A stretch of DNA of 24,429 nucleotides from JAHWKI01 sp035513575 (GCA_035513575.1 DATKBW010000042.1:1-24429), one strand, 5' to 3'. Shown: positions 1-8,268, counted from the stretch's first letter. Program-made: numbers and translations. The notes: generated by a model not told the origin, from the letters alone.

Positions 1-393
1 CTCCGGGTAGGTGTTGAGCCGGAGGATGTATGCGAGCAGGTCCGCGACCTCGCGGGGCCGGAGGCTGCCGGGGCTGTCCTCCGGCATGGTGGTGCGGATC
101 GTATTGAAGAGGTAGTAGACGGCGCGCCCCGACCAGCTCCGGCGGAAGGCGCTGGCGGTGAAGTAGCCCGGCGCGTGGCAGGCCGTGCAGCGCTCCTGGA
201 ACGCGGCCTCGCCCCGCGCCGCCTGGGCGGCGGAGAAGACGCCGTCCAGGGTGGAACGGACCGCGGCGTCCCCTTTCCCGGTGCTCTGCGCGCCGGCCCC
301 CGTGGCGGCCAGCGCCAGACCGGTGGCAACGGCCAGGCCGACCCCGCGCCACGCGGGCCCGCCGCGGCCGCGCTCGACGATGGTTGTCTTCAT
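1..393 (-). CDS. Secreted c-type cytochrome, C-terminus cut by window edge
   Basis: The 131 visible codons begin at an ATG preceded by a GAGGAG ribosome binding site and run off the left edge without a stop. An N-terminal signal-like segment (basic start, then an Ala/Gly/Leu/Val stretch ending near GAGAQS, about residue 34) implies export. A single haem-attachment motif C-T-A-C-H follows near residue 66, and a methionine in TTMPED about 35 residues later is a plausible distal haem ligand. The layout is that of a small class I cytochrome c domain, so it should carry electrons in the periplasm. It is the third gene on the minus strand after the HupE-like and NHL-propeller genes, 85 nt downstream of the latter, probably in the same operon. 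Its redox partner cannot be named from the sequence. Confidence 0.85.
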   Translation of the reverse strand, partial: MKTTIVERGRGGPAWRGVGLAVATGLALAATGAGAQSTGKGDAAVRSTLDGVFSAAQAARGEAAFQERCTACHAPGYFTASAFRRSWSGRAVYYLFNTIRTTMPEDSPGSLRPREVADLLAYILRLNTYPE

Positions 394-478
394 GGGCTCC
401 TCGCGCTGGATGGGGAGACGAACTTTCCTCCCGGCGTGGCGCCACGCAAGCGGGTCGGCGGCCTCACCCGTGCGCTTC

Positions 479-1498
479 TCACCGCCGCACGTACTTGCGG
501 ACTGCACGCGGCCCCACCTCCGCGCCGTAGACGTTGCCCTCCGCGTCCACCGCCACCCCCTCGGCCCCGCTGGTGCCGGAGCGGTCGGGATCCGGCTCGG
601 GGTCGGGGATGAAGGCGCGGACCCAGCCCGTCGCGGCATCGCCGATGTAGATCCCGCGGCGCCAGCCCGGGTTCCGGGCCGCATTGGACTCCGAGTCGGT
701 GGCGTAGAGCGTGTCGTCGTCGTCGATGAAGAGCCCGCTGGGCCGTCCGAACTGGGTCCAGGTGGCCAGGTGCTCGCCCTCCTGGTCGAAGATCTGGATG
801 CGGCTGTTGCCCCGATCGGCGACGAAGAGACGGCCCCGCGAGTCCATGGCCAGCGCGTGGGGGTCGCGGAGCTCGCCATCCTCGCCGCCCGTGCTGCCCC
901 ACGCCTTCAGGAACGTGCCGTCCGGCGCCAGCTTCACGATGCGGTTGTTGCCCCCCGCGTCGTGGCCGTCGGCCACGAAGATGCTGCCATCGGGCGCCAC
1001 CAGGACGTCCGAAGGCTTGTTGAACGTGCCGGGTCCGTCGCCGGCCACGCCCCGCTTCCCCAGGGTCATGAGCAGCTCGCCCCCGGGGCTGAACTTGAGG
1101 ACCACGTGCCCCCAGCCCTCGGGCACCGGCGCGTACCCCACGGCGTCCGTGACCCACACGTTCCCCTCCGCGTCCACCGTCATCCCGTGGGGCCAGGCCA
1201 TCGTCCCCGCGCCGAAGCTGCGCCGGAGCGTGCCATCCAGGTCGAAGAGGAGGACGGGGTCCGCGCCGCTCCCCACGCACAGGTTGGCCCCGCACCGCTC
1301 CGCCACCCAGATCCCCCGGCCGTCGGGGGTGGGATAGACGGCGCTGGTGGCCCCCCAGGTCCGGCCGGCCGGGAGCGGCGCCCACACGCCGTCCACCGGG
1401 CGGTAGGGGTTGGGGGCCGTCATCTGGGCGGCCTCTGCCGGGGCCGCCGCGGCGAGGAGGAGGAGCGTGATCGGGGCGGGGGCGCGGCGTCCGGCCAT
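479..1498 (-). CDS. Secreted NHL-repeat beta-propeller protein (PAL-like)
   Basis: This is a 339-residue protein with a signal peptide (MAGRR, then a Leu/Ala-rich core, cleavage near AEAAQ). The mature part shows repeated NHL/six-bladed propeller units, for example HGMTVDAEGNVWVTD, PSDVLVAPDGSIFVAD, HALAMDSRGRLFVAD and AEGVAVDAEGNVYGAE. These match the family often annotated as peptidyl-alpha-hydroxyglycine alpha-amidating lyase-like. No real amidating activity should be assumed; such propellers often bind ligands or partners. The start was placed at 1498 because its A is shared with the TGA of the upstream HupE-like gene (TGATG), which suggests translational coupling, and because a signal peptide begins there. 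The open frame upstream of this ATG is antisense or shadow coding. The cytochrome c gene follows downstream. Confidence 0.85.
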   Translation of the reverse strand: MAGRRAPAPITLLLLAAAAPAEAAQMTAPNPYRPVDGVWAPLPAGRTWGATSAVYPTPDGRGIWVAERCGANLCVGSGADPVLLFDLDGTLRRSFGAGTMAWPHGMTVDAEGNVWVTDAVGYAPVPEGWGHVVLKFSPGGELLMTLGKRGVAGDGPGTFNKPSDVLVAPDGSIFVADGHDAGGNNRIVKLAPDGTFLKAWGSTGGEDGELRDPHALAMDSRGRLFVADRGNSRIQIFDQEGEHLATWTQFGRPSGLFIDDDDTLYATDSESNAARNPGWRRGIYIGDAATGWVRAFIPDPEPDPDRSGTSGAEGVAVDAEGNVYGAEVGPRAVRKYVRR

Positions 1499-2922
1499 CA
1501 GGTCTCTCCGGGGAAAGGGTCGAGGGTTCGTCGGGAGGGCTCCATCGAGCCCGGGACGCTTGCCCCGAGGCGACGGAACAGCGCACGGGTGAGCCAGGCG
1601 GCGGCCAGGACCACGAGGGCCAGGGTGGCCCAGCGCAGGGCGGCGGCGGCCAGGAGGAGGTCCGGGGCGGGCCACCGGACGTCGTACTGGAGGAGCTCGG
1701 AACCGCGCGTCGTCATCCAGTGCCAGCCGCTGTGGGCCACGAGGGCGGAGACGATGATGGTCCCCATCCGCTCGGCCACCACGCGGCGGAACAGCAGCCC
1801 CAGGAGCGGCACCATCACGGCGAGCACCAGGAGCTGGCCCAGCTCCACCCCCACGTTGAAGGCGAGGAGCGACGTGAGCAGGTGGCCGCCGGCGAACTGG
1901 AGGCTCTCCGCCAGGGCGAAGGAGAAGCCGAACCCGTGGACCAGGCCGAAGCCGAAGGCCGCCGCCCAGCGCCGGTGCACGCGCGCGCCGACGATGTTCT
2001 CCAGCGCCAGCCAGACGATGGAGAGAGCGATGAGCGCCTCCACGAGCGGCGGGAACCACAGCGCCCGGGGGGCGAGGCCGAGGGCCGACGCGGCCAGCGT
2101 GATGGAGTGGGCCACCGTGAACGCCGTCACCACGGGGACGAGGGGCCGGATCCGCCGGAAGGGCACGACCAGCACGAGGAGGAAGAGGAGGTGGTCGAGG
2201 CCATCCAGGATGTGCTCGAACCCGAGGGCGACGAAGCGCAGCGCCGCGTGATGCCAGCGCGGGTCGAGGCGGACGAGGCCGGGATCGCCCGTGTACCGGA
2301 GGACCCGGTCGCGACCGTCCGGGGTCCGGTAGCGCAGCACCGTGGTGGTCCGGACGCCCAGGTGGGCCAGCGCCGGCACCAGGGCGAGATCCCGGCCCGC
2401 CGACGCGATGGGGTAGTCCAGGAGGACATCGAGGAGCGCCTGCTCGGGCACCAGCTCCGTACCCTCGGGCAGGCCGGGCCCGCTGACGTGGGCCAGCGCC
2501 CCGTCCCAGGAGCCGAAGGAGCGGTCCGTGGGGAGGGACACCCGCACGGCCGTCAGCGCCGGCGGCCCCACCACCCGCCCCCTCTCCCGGACCTCCAGGT
2601 AGTCCACGAGCCAGAGACGGGCCGCGTCCCGGAGCCGGGGCAGCGCCTCGGGCAGCGCCAGGTACCGGCCGGGACCCCGCACGGGGAGGTCCACGTCCCG
2701 CAACGCCGCCACCGGGACCCGCAGGAGGACGCGCAGCCGGTCGCCCTCCGGCTGCACCAGGACGCGCACCGTCACCGTCGCCGGGATCTCGTGGGCGGCG
2801 GCCGGGGACGGGACGACGAGGAGGGCGAGGACGACCGCGGCCGCCGCCCCGGGGCTGGCACGGCACGGTCGTGCCGTGCCGCGCCACCACGTCAGCCCGT
2901 GCGGAAATCCGGTGGGATCCAA
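1498..2922 (-). CDS. HupE/UreJ-family membrane protein with periplasmic N-terminal domain
   Basis: This is a 474-residue protein. A signal-like segment (about residues 24-43, ending AAA-HE) is followed by a soluble, probably periplasmic, domain to about residue 225, then six to seven membrane segments. The membrane half has the motifs of the HupE/UreJ_2 family: GFEHILDGLDHLLFLL (234-249), TAFTVAHSITL (266-276), GLVHGFGFSF (326-335) and FNVGVELGQL (355-364), rich in conserved His and Glu. Related HupE/UreJ proteins are linked to nickel or other metal uptake, but this two-domain type is uncharacterised, so the substrate is open. The start is a TTG with a GAGG about 8 nt upstream; no ATG is available before the signal segment. 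The stop overlaps the start of the NHL gene. A perfect inverted repeat lies inside the first 22 codons (see the repeat entry). Confidence 0.82.
   Translation of the reverse strand: MDPTGFPHGLTWWRGTARPCRASPGAAAAVVLALLVVPSPAAAHEIPATVTVRVLVQPEGDRLRVLLRVPVAALRDVDLPVRGPGRYLALPEALPRLRDAARLWLVDYLEVRERGRVVGPPALTAVRVSLPTDRSFGSWDGALAHVSGPGLPEGTELVPEQALLDVLLDYPIASAGRDLALVPALAHLGVRTTTVLRYRTPDGRDRVLRYTGDPGLVRLDPRWHHAALRFVALGFEHILDGLDHLLFLLVLVVPFRRIRPLVPVVTAFTVAHSITLAASALGLAPRALWFPPLVEALIALSIVWLALENIVGARVHRRWAAAFGFGLVHGFGFSFALAESLQFAGGHLLTSLLAFNVGVELGQLLVLAVMVPLLGLLFRRVVAERMGTIIVSALVAHSGWHWMTTRGSELLQYDVRWPAPDLLLAAAALRWATLALVVLAAAWLTRALFRRLGASVPGSMEPSRRTLDPFPGET
2857..2880. repeat. Perfect 11-bp inverted repeat with 2-nt centre
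   Basis: Arms at 2857-2867 and 2870-2880 are exact reverse complements around the bases GT. The repeat lies within codons 15-22 of the HupE-like gene, in the messenger region just after the start codon, where a hairpin could affect ribosome loading. Coding for RGTARPCRAS in that stretch is compatible with the signal-peptide n-region. Confidence 0.9.
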
Positions 2923-3074
2923 GGGGGCGCCTCGCTTGGCTGAGGGGCTCCGGCGGCGGTCGAAGCATCTGGCGACCGCACCCGGCAGCGACGCTGGCGT
3001 TCCTTCCGGTGACGAGGTAGCGTACGCGGGCGGGCCCGGTCAGGACAAGTGCACTCCCTCCCGGAGGCGGCTCC

Positions 3075-4262
3075 ATGAAGCGTACTTCCGCGCTCGGCGC
3101 GGTCCTCGTGCTCGGCGCCCTGGGACTCGGCTTCGGCGCTTCGGGGCTGGAGCGCGCGGCCGCCGCCCGGGCCGCCCGGATGGTGGACGCCCCCGTCTTC
3201 GAGGTGGACCCCTTCTGGCCCAGGCCCCTCCCGAACCGCTGGCTCATGGGCTCCGCGGTGGGCGTGGGCGTGGACTCCCGGGACCACGTCTTCGTGGTCC
3301 ACCGCCAGGCATCCCTGAATCCACGCACCGAGGTCGGCGCGGCCCAGGACCCGCCCACCGGCGAGTGCTGCCTCCCGGCTCCCCCCATCCTCGAGTTCGA
3401 CCCCGACGGCAACCTGGTGAACGCCTGGGGCGGCCCGGGCGAGGGGTATGAGTGGCCGGCCTCCAATCACGGCCTCACCCTCGACCCCATGGACAACGTG
3501 TGGATCGGCGGGAACGGTGCCAACGACTCCCACATCCTCAAGTTCACCCGCGACGGCCGCTTCCTCGCCCAGTTCGGCGCGCCGGGGAGACGCGCCGACA
3601 GCCACAGCACCGACCACTTCGGCCGCGTGGCCAAGGTCTCCTTCGACGCCCGGGCCGGCGAGGCGTACGTGGCCGACGGCTACGGCAACAAGCGCGTCGC
3701 CGTGCTGGACATGAATACCGGCGCCTTCAAGCGCTACTGGGGCGCCTACGGGGAAGAGCCGGACGACACCGACCTGGGGCCCTACGACCCCGACGCGCCA
3801 CCCGCCCGGCAGTTCCGCAACCCCGTCCACTGCGCCGAGCCCACCCACGACGGCCTCGTGTACGTGTGCGACCGCCCCAACGACCGCATCCAGGTCTTCC
3901 GCACCGATGGCACCTTCGTGGACGAGATGTTCATCGCCCCCCGTACGCTGGGCGACGGCTCCACCTGGGACATCGCCTTCTCCCGCGACCCCGAACAGCG
4001 CTTCATGTACGTGGCCGACGGCAAGAACATGCGCGTGTATATCGTCGACCGGGCGAGCCTCGAGCTGCTCACCAGCTTCGGCGACGGGGGCCGCCAGCCC
4101 GGCCAGTTCTTCGGCGTCCACTCCATCGCCACCGACTCCCGCGGCCACATCTACACCACCGAGACCTACGAGGGCAAACGGCTCCAGAAGTTCGTCTATT
4201 TGGGACTGGCGCCCGTCGAGGAGCGCGACCGGGGCGTGCCCTGGCCGGAATCGGTGAGGTGA
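3075..4262 (+). CDS. Secreted NHL-repeat beta-propeller protein
   Basis: This is a 395-residue protein starting at an ATG preceded by a GGAGGCGG binding site. The first ~35 residues (MKRTS, a hydrophobic stretch, then an Ala/Arg-rich tail) form a signal peptide or anchor. NHL-type blades can be followed through the rest: HGLTLDPMDNVWIGG, AKVSFDARAGEAYVAD, DGLVYVCDRPNDRIQVF, DGKNMRVYIVDRAS and HSIATDSRGHIYTTET. This predicts a six-bladed beta-propeller in the periplasm or at the cell surface. It is divergent from the HupE-NHL-cytochrome operon, with a 152-bp shared upstream region, and is related in fold but not closely in sequence to the NHL protein at 479-1498. A catalytic role is not shown by the sequence. 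Confidence 0.85.
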   Translation: MKRTSALGAVLVLGALGLGFGASGLERAAAARAARMVDAPVFEVDPFWPRPLPNRWLMGSAVGVGVDSRDHVFVVHRQASLNPRTEVGAAQDPPTGECCLPAPPILEFDPDGNLVNAWGGPGEGYEWPASNHGLTLDPMDNVWIGGNGANDSHILKFTRDGRFLAQFGAPGRRADSHSTDHFGRVAKVSFDARAGEAYVADGYGNKRVAVLDMNTGAFKRYWGAYGEEPDDTDLGPYDPDAPPARQFRNPVHCAEPTHDGLVYVCDRPNDRIQVFRTDGTFVDEMFIAPRTLGDGSTWDIAFSRDPEQRFMYVADGKNMRVYIVDRASLELLTSFGDGGRQPGQFFGVHSIATDSRGHIYTTETYEGKRLQKFVYLGLAPVEERDRGVPWPESVR

Positions 4263-4276
4263 AGGCGCGCCGCGGG

Positions 4277-4305
4277 TTGGCAGGGAAGTCGGAATGCGTT
4301 ATGCT
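4277..4305 (+). promoter_or_regulatory. Sigma-70-like promoter for the L,D-transpeptidase gene
   Basis: TTGGCA (4277-4282, five of six matches to TTGACA) and TATGCT (4300-4305, four of six to TATAAT) are separated by exactly 17 nt. They lie 69 nt upstream of the ATG at 4374, in the gap after the NHL gene. Predicted only by eye. Confidence 0.5.
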
Positions 4306-4373
4306 TGCCGTACGCGGGGCTCGCACGGCCCGCTCTCTCCCCACGACATCCGCCTGAAACAGCGACGTGACGA

Positions 4374-5114
4374 ATGCGTCTCAGTCTCATCACGACTTTC
4401 GCCGGGAGCCTCGTGCTCATCCTGGGCACCTTCGGGATCCGCCCCGCCCACGCCGAGAGCCTCGACCCGGTCGACATCGCGGCTTCCGCCGACCGGGCCA
4501 TCACGGCCCTGTCGCCGCACGTGGCGCAGGAGAGCCATCCGGAGGCGCTCCAGCGAGCGTTCCTGGCCTACTTCGCCTTCCAGGCCGCGCATCCGGAGAT
4601 GATCCGCAACCCGTACTACTTCTTCGTGGACTACGGCCTCGCCAACACGACCCCCCGGGGCTACGTCTTCGACATGGCGAAGCTCGAGCTCGTGGAAGGG
4701 CCGTTCACGGTCGCCCACGGCCGGGGCTCGCTCCGCACCAGGAACGGTGTCCCCTCGCGCTTCTCCAACGTGCCAGGCAGCTACATGTCTTCCCTCGGGC
4801 TGTATGTCACCCAGGAGACCTATCGCTTCAGCGGGAAGTCCGGCGGCCGACGCTACCACTCGGTCGGGCTCCGCCTGCGCGGCGTTTCCGGCGATTTCAA
4901 CAGCGCCGCGCGTCGCCGTGGCATCGTTTCGCACGGCGCGCCCTACGTTTCCGCCAGAGACGCCGGACGGAGCGAGGGCTGTCCTGCCATGGAAGAGTCG
5001 CGGGCACGGCGGCTCCTGCCGCAGATCGCGGACGGCGGGCTCGTCTACCTGTTCTCGCCGAAGGACACCGGGTGGATGCAAGCCGACCCCTGGAGCCGGA
5101 CCATCCGGGGCTGA
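4374..5114 (+). CDS. Secreted murein L,D-transpeptidase (YkuD_2-type)
   Basis: This is a 246-residue protein with a clear signal peptide (cleavage after AHA, residue 27). It resembles the murein L,D-transpeptidase catalytic-domain family (YkuD_2): FTVAHGRGS (111-119), FSNVPGSYMSSLG (130-142), SVGLRLRG (163-170), and the active-site region with H187-G188 and the S200-E-G-C203-P motif. C203 would be the catalytic cysteine and H187 its partner. The family forms or edits 3-3 peptide cross-links, or attaches proteins to peptidoglycan, in the periplasm. Length is normal for the family. The gene stands alone with its own promoter-like sequence upstream and meets the TolB-like gene tail to tail 40 nt later. 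Confidence 0.85.
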   Translation: MRLSLITTFAGSLVLILGTFGIRPAHAESLDPVDIAASADRAITALSPHVAQESHPEALQRAFLAYFAFQAAHPEMIRNPYYFFVDYGLANTTPRGYVFDMAKLELVEGPFTVAHGRGSLRTRNGVPSRFSNVPGSYMSSLGLYVTQETYRFSGKSGGRRYHSVGLRLRGVSGDFNSAARRRGIVSHGAPYVSARDAGRSEGCPAMEESRARRLLPQIADGGLVYLFSPKDTGWMQADPWSRTIRG

Positions 5115-5154
5115 CCACACCGGTCACGCGCACGCCGCAACGCCAGGGAAGCCG

Positions 5155-6138
5155 TCACTCCTCGAGTATCTCGTATGCCACGAAGGCTATTCGCTGGCTG
5201 TCGGGTGACCATGAAGGGACATTGATGGTGCCCTGGCCACCCAGAAACGGGGGTGTCAGGTCGCGAATCGATCCGTCGCGCAGGTCCATGAGACGCAGCT
5301 TTACCTGCTTGCCGAACGGATGGCTCTCGCCCTGGTCTTCGAGGTACGAAAGGAACACCAGCCAGCGCCCGTCCGGCGAAGGGTGTGGGAACCAGTTGGA
5401 GTAGCTGTCGTGGGTGAGCTGCTCGGCACCGTTCCCGTCCGTCCGCATGCGCCAGATCTGCATCGTTCCATTGCAGAACGAATTATAGAAGATGAACCGG
5501 CCGTCTGGCGCGTAGTCGGGGCCATCGTCGAGCCCGCGGCAGGCAGTCAGGCGTCGTTCCTGTCCGCCACTCACGGGAATGGTGTAGATGTCGAAATCGC
5601 CGTTCCGGAGCCCGACGAATGCGAGCGTTTCGCCATCGGGCGACCACCCGTGCCAGAAGCTCGGCGCGTTCGTTGTGACCTTGACCGGTGACGGGCTGCC
5701 CACGATCGGCATGACGTAGATACTCGACGCCAACCAATCCTGCGCCGGGTCCGTGATGTGTTCCTCGGCATGGTGGCTGAAGACCAGAGATCTCCCATCA
5801 GGCGAGATGCCGTGATCGTTGTTCACTCGCGTGGCGAACCCTGTCGGTATCTCCTCCAGGCGGCTACCGGCGCCCGCATTCAGGCGATATAGGCGACCCC
5901 TGCTGTTCACCACGAAGAAGGCTCCGTCGGGCGACCAGTTCGGCGCCTCGAAGTGCCGGTCTTCGGCGTAGACCGTATCGATGCGGCCGGTCCGAACCTC
6001 CACCGTTTGGAGTGAGCTACGTATCGTATCGCCCGATTGGGCGACAGCGCTGTTCAGAGCGGCCAGGCTCGGCAGAAGGAGAAGGTGCGGTAGTGTGAGC
6101 ATAGCGATGCCTGTTCGGAGAAGCCTGCCCAGGATCAA
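5155..6138 (-). CDS. Secreted TolB-like (PD40) beta-propeller protein
   Basis: This is a protein of up to 327 residues with a hydrophobic signal region (about residues 9-33, ending SAVAQ). Repeated WD40-like/PD40 motifs are visible: APNWSPDGAFFVV, HGISPDGRSLVFSH, HGWSPDGETLAFVG, DGPDYAPDGRFIFYN, PHPSPDGRWLVFLS and VPSWSPDSQRIAFVA. These are six S/A-PDG blades, as in the C-terminal propeller of TolB. No DPP-IV-type peptidase domain follows, so it is a propeller-only protein, probably periplasmic and with binding function. The start is uncertain: the TTG at 6138 gives an Arg-containing n-region, while the ATG at 6102 gives a shorter, uncharged one. Neither has a strong ribosome binding site. 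It follows the HPF-like gene by 43 nt and may be in the same transcript. Confidence 0.8.
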   Translation of the reverse strand: MILGRLLRTGIAMLTLPHLLLLPSLAALNSAVAQSGDTIRSSLQTVEVRTGRIDTVYAEDRHFEAPNWSPDGAFFVVNSRGRLYRLNAGAGSRLEEIPTGFATRVNNDHGISPDGRSLVFSHHAEEHITDPAQDWLASSIYVMPIVGSPSPVKVTTNAPSFWHGWSPDGETLAFVGLRNGDFDIYTIPVSGGQERRLTACRGLDDGPDYAPDGRFIFYNSFCNGTMQIWRMRTDGNGAEQLTHDSYSNWFPHPSPDGRWLVFLSYLEDQGESHPFGKQVKLRLMDLRDGSIRDLTPPFLGGQGTINVPSWSPDSQRIAFVAYEILEE

Positions 6139-6181
6139 GACGGAATCAGGAGAACACCGATTCGGCCGGAGGTGTCGTCCA

Positions 6182-6499
6182 TTAGCGCTTGCCCAACCGC
6201 CCGAGGGTGCTGTCGAGGGAACGCTTCAACTTCTCGACACCACCGTCGACGGCCTGCTCCAGAGTCGCCGCCTGATACCTCACTGAGATCGGCTGAAGAC
6301 CGGCGAGACGGGCCTCCAGCAGGCAGCGTTTATCCCCGGTGCCGACCTTCTTGTCGCTGTTCTCGTCGCTGAGATGGACCTCCACCCGTGTGATCTGCGC
6401 GCTGAACCGATCCAGGGCGTCCCTCACCACCGCTTCCACCTGTTGAGCCAGCCGGTCGTTACCCACGATATTGCTATCGGTGTTGATCTGGATCTGCAT
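6182..6499 (-). CDS. HPF/RaiA-family ribosome hibernation-like protein
   Basis: This is a 105-residue protein. The ATG at 6499 was chosen because a GGGAGGA ribosome binding site lies just upstream; the open frame extends further but without such a site. The pattern (N-terminal IQINTDSN strand, helix DRLAQQVEAVVRDALDRF, strand RVEVHLSDEN, strand CLLEARLAG, C-terminal helix LEQAVDGGVEKLKRSL) matches the S30EA/HPF fold. In known members this fold binds the 30S decoding region and inactivates or dimerises ribosomes in stationary phase. It is short, with no C-terminal dimerisation domain, so it is closer to short HPF or YfiA than to long HPF. It sits 34 nt after the baeRF3-type gene, suggesting a shared role at the ribosome. 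Confidence 0.75.
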   Translation of the reverse strand: MQIQINTDSNIVGNDRLAQQVEAVVRDALDRFSAQITRVEVHLSDENSDKKVGTGDKRCLLEARLAGLQPISVRYQAATLEQAVDGGVEKLKRSLDSTLGRLGKR

Positions 6500-6533
6500 G
6501 GGCCCGTCCTCCCGTGGCTGTCCTAACTGCGAT

Positions 6534-7688
6534 TCAGTACCGGTAGATCGCAGCAATTCCGGTCTTCGTCGGCATCCGTTCGGTGGGGACGACAACGACT
6601 CGTCCGCCCATCTTCAGAGCTAACCTCCCCAGGTCGTCGAGCACGTCATCGACCTCCGGGTGTGTCAGGTCGTCCAACTCGATGTCGCCGGTCGCGGCGT
6701 TGATCCGGCCGGGAACTTCGCGGCGGGCTTCGATCAGCAGTGTGGCGACCCGCCCGCCCACGACCGCCTTCGCGACCTGTGCAAGCTCGTCGTCACCGAG
6801 CCCCTCGGACCTTGCGTTGCCGAACTCCGCGACCAGTGCGGCCAGGCGCGCCAGATAGCGAGGCTCCATGAGCTGCCAGGCGCGCTGGCGGAGTTCGTCG
6901 ATCGACGACAGGGCATCCGGGTGGATATCGATGCTTTCCTGTATCAGAAACGGATTGTGGCTGACATCGCGAAACATATGATGATGCTCCGGCAGCGCCG
7001 CCAGGATCAGCGGCAGGCCCGATGGCTGAGAGTGGTGCTCCAGGACCGCGCGGTCGACGGCGCGGAAGAAGCGTTCCGCGTCGATGTCCACCTCAGACTC
7101 TCTCCCGCCGTGGCCGTGATGCATGGGCGAGTGCCCGCCACCTACACCGCCGTAAGAGGCGACGGTCTGGTGGGGCTCGGTCAATTCTTCTCCCAGCGCC
7201 TCGGTGATCGTCCGCGGGACACCCTGGGCCGGTTCGATCTCGTCCAAAGCGTCACGGTTGCCCTCGAAGAGCTTGATCTCCTGTCGGTTCAAGCCGAGAA
7301 CGTGATAACGGTCGGCTGACTGAAGGATGCGCAGCAGGGGTTTGACGTGGAAGCTTTCCGCCACGACAGCCAATTCGGCGACCGGCCGCTGGAGCTGGTA
7401 AACCCGGAACATGCCCCTCGCACCCAGAACTGCCAGGCCGTCGAGGGTGTGATGCCAGAAGTCGTGGTCATCAGCCAATGCCAGGAACGGTTCCAGCAAT
7501 GGCCGTATCTCCTCCTGCGGGAATTGTTGCCGGAGCGACTCCTCCAGCGCCTTCACAAGGTTACCGAACCGTATCGGATCTTGCTGATTGTCCGGATGGT
7601 GCCGATGCGTCGGCAGATAGAGCGAGAGGCAAGGGGGATCACAATTGTCCAGGAGCCCCGCTGCGTAGTCTTTATCGAGCGTGTTCAC
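6534..7688 (-). CDS. Bacterial release-factor-like protein (baeRF family 3)
   Basis: This is a 384-residue protein starting at a GTG (7688) with AGAGGGG upstream. The sequence has the features of the bacterial archaeo-eukaryotic release factor (baeRF) family 3: an N-terminal region CLSLYLPTHRH (20-30), a central core with WHHTLDGLAVLGARGMFRVY (78-97), a glycine/histidine-rich loop (G180-G195, with GGVGGGH and HHGHGG) and a C-terminal eL30-like half ending GGRVVVVPTERMPTKTGIAAIYRY-like (361-384). The family is predicted to act on ribosomes or peptidyl-tRNA by analogy with eRF1/Pelota; this is comparative prediction, not experiment. No exact GGQ is present. It directly precedes the HPF-like gene, which supports a role in hibernation or rescue. 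Confidence 0.75.
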   Translation of the reverse strand: MNTLDKDYAAGLLDNCDPPCLSLYLPTHRHHPDNQQDPIRFGNLVKALEESLRQQFPQEEIRPLLEPFLALADDHDFWHHTLDGLAVLGARGMFRVYQLQRPVAELAVVAESFHVKPLLRILQSADRYHVLGLNRQEIKLFEGNRDALDEIEPAQGVPRTITEALGEELTEPHQTVASYGGVGGGHSPMHHGHGGRESEVDIDAERFFRAVDRAVLEHHSQPSGLPLILAALPEHHHMFRDVSHNPFLIQESIDIHPDALSSIDELRQRAWQLMEPRYLARLAALVAEFGNARSEGLGDDELAQVAKAVVGGRVATLLIEARREVPGRINAATGDIELDDLTHPEVDDVLDDLGRLALKMGGRVVVVPTERMPTKTGIAAIYRY

Positions 7689-7752
7689 GTTGTCCCCTCT
7701 CAGGACCTGGGAGCGGCCGGGACTCGTTCGGCGCCAGGGGCGAGCTCAGTCC

Positions 7753-8244
7753 TCAACTCACCGCTTTCTTCACGAGCGCGCCGATCCTTGCCTCTTCGGC
7801 GGCAGTCAACTCCTTCAGCGCGAAGGCGGTCGGCCACATGGCGGCGTCGTCGAGGTTCGCCTCGTCGCTGAAGCCGAACGTCGCGTACCTCGATTTGAAC
7901 TTCTGCGCGCTTTGGAAGAAGCAGACGACCTTGCCGTCCCTGGCATACGCGGGCATCCCGTACCAGGTTTTCGGCGCGAGGGCTGGCGCGCTGGCTTTGA
8001 TGACAGCATGGAGCCGCTCGGCCATGGCGCGATCCGGTCCCTGCATCCCGGCGATCTTCGCGAGCACGGCGCTTTCCCCGTCCGCCTTGTCCTTGGTCGC
8101 GCGAGTGCCGCGGCGCGCTTCCGCCTTCAGCTCTCGGGCGCGCTCCTTCATCGCAGCTCGTTCCTCGTCCGTGAATCCCCTGGACTTCTTGCCGGTCGCG
8201 GTGGTGCTCTTGGCGGACTCCTGCGTGGCCCTTTTTGCGCTCAT
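7753..8244 (-). CDS. DUF1801 (YdhG-like) domain protein
   Basis: This is a 163-residue protein. The first ~60 residues are a charged Lys/Arg/Glu-rich extension without obvious fold. From about residue 70 a DUF1801-type domain follows: AERLHAVIKASAPALAPKTWYGMPAYARDGKVVCFF, then SRYATFGFSDEANLDD and a C-terminal helix (ELTAAEEARIGALVKKAV), as in the YdhG/FrataxIn-like 'iron chaperone' group. Function in this family is poorly established. The ATG at 8244 has GAGG 5 nt upstream. It lies 24 nt after the TfoX-domain gene, so the two are probably co-transcribed. Confidence 0.72.
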   Translation of the reverse strand: MSAKRATQESAKSTTATGKKSRGFTDEERAAMKERARELKAEARRGTRATKDKADGESAVLAKIAGMQGPDRAMAERLHAVIKASAPALAPKTWYGMPAYARDGKVVCFFQSAQKFKSRYATFGFSDEANLDDAAMWPTAFALKELTAAEEARIGALVKKAVS

Positions 8245-8268
8245 GGAAACCTCATGGTGACCTGGTCC

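Noticed and set aside
1499..3466. N-terminal extension of the NHL propeller frame on the minus strand (656 extra codons)
   Set aside because: It overlaps the HupE-like gene in another frame, is Pro/Arg/Gly-rich without motifs, and the signal peptide and coupled start are at 1498.
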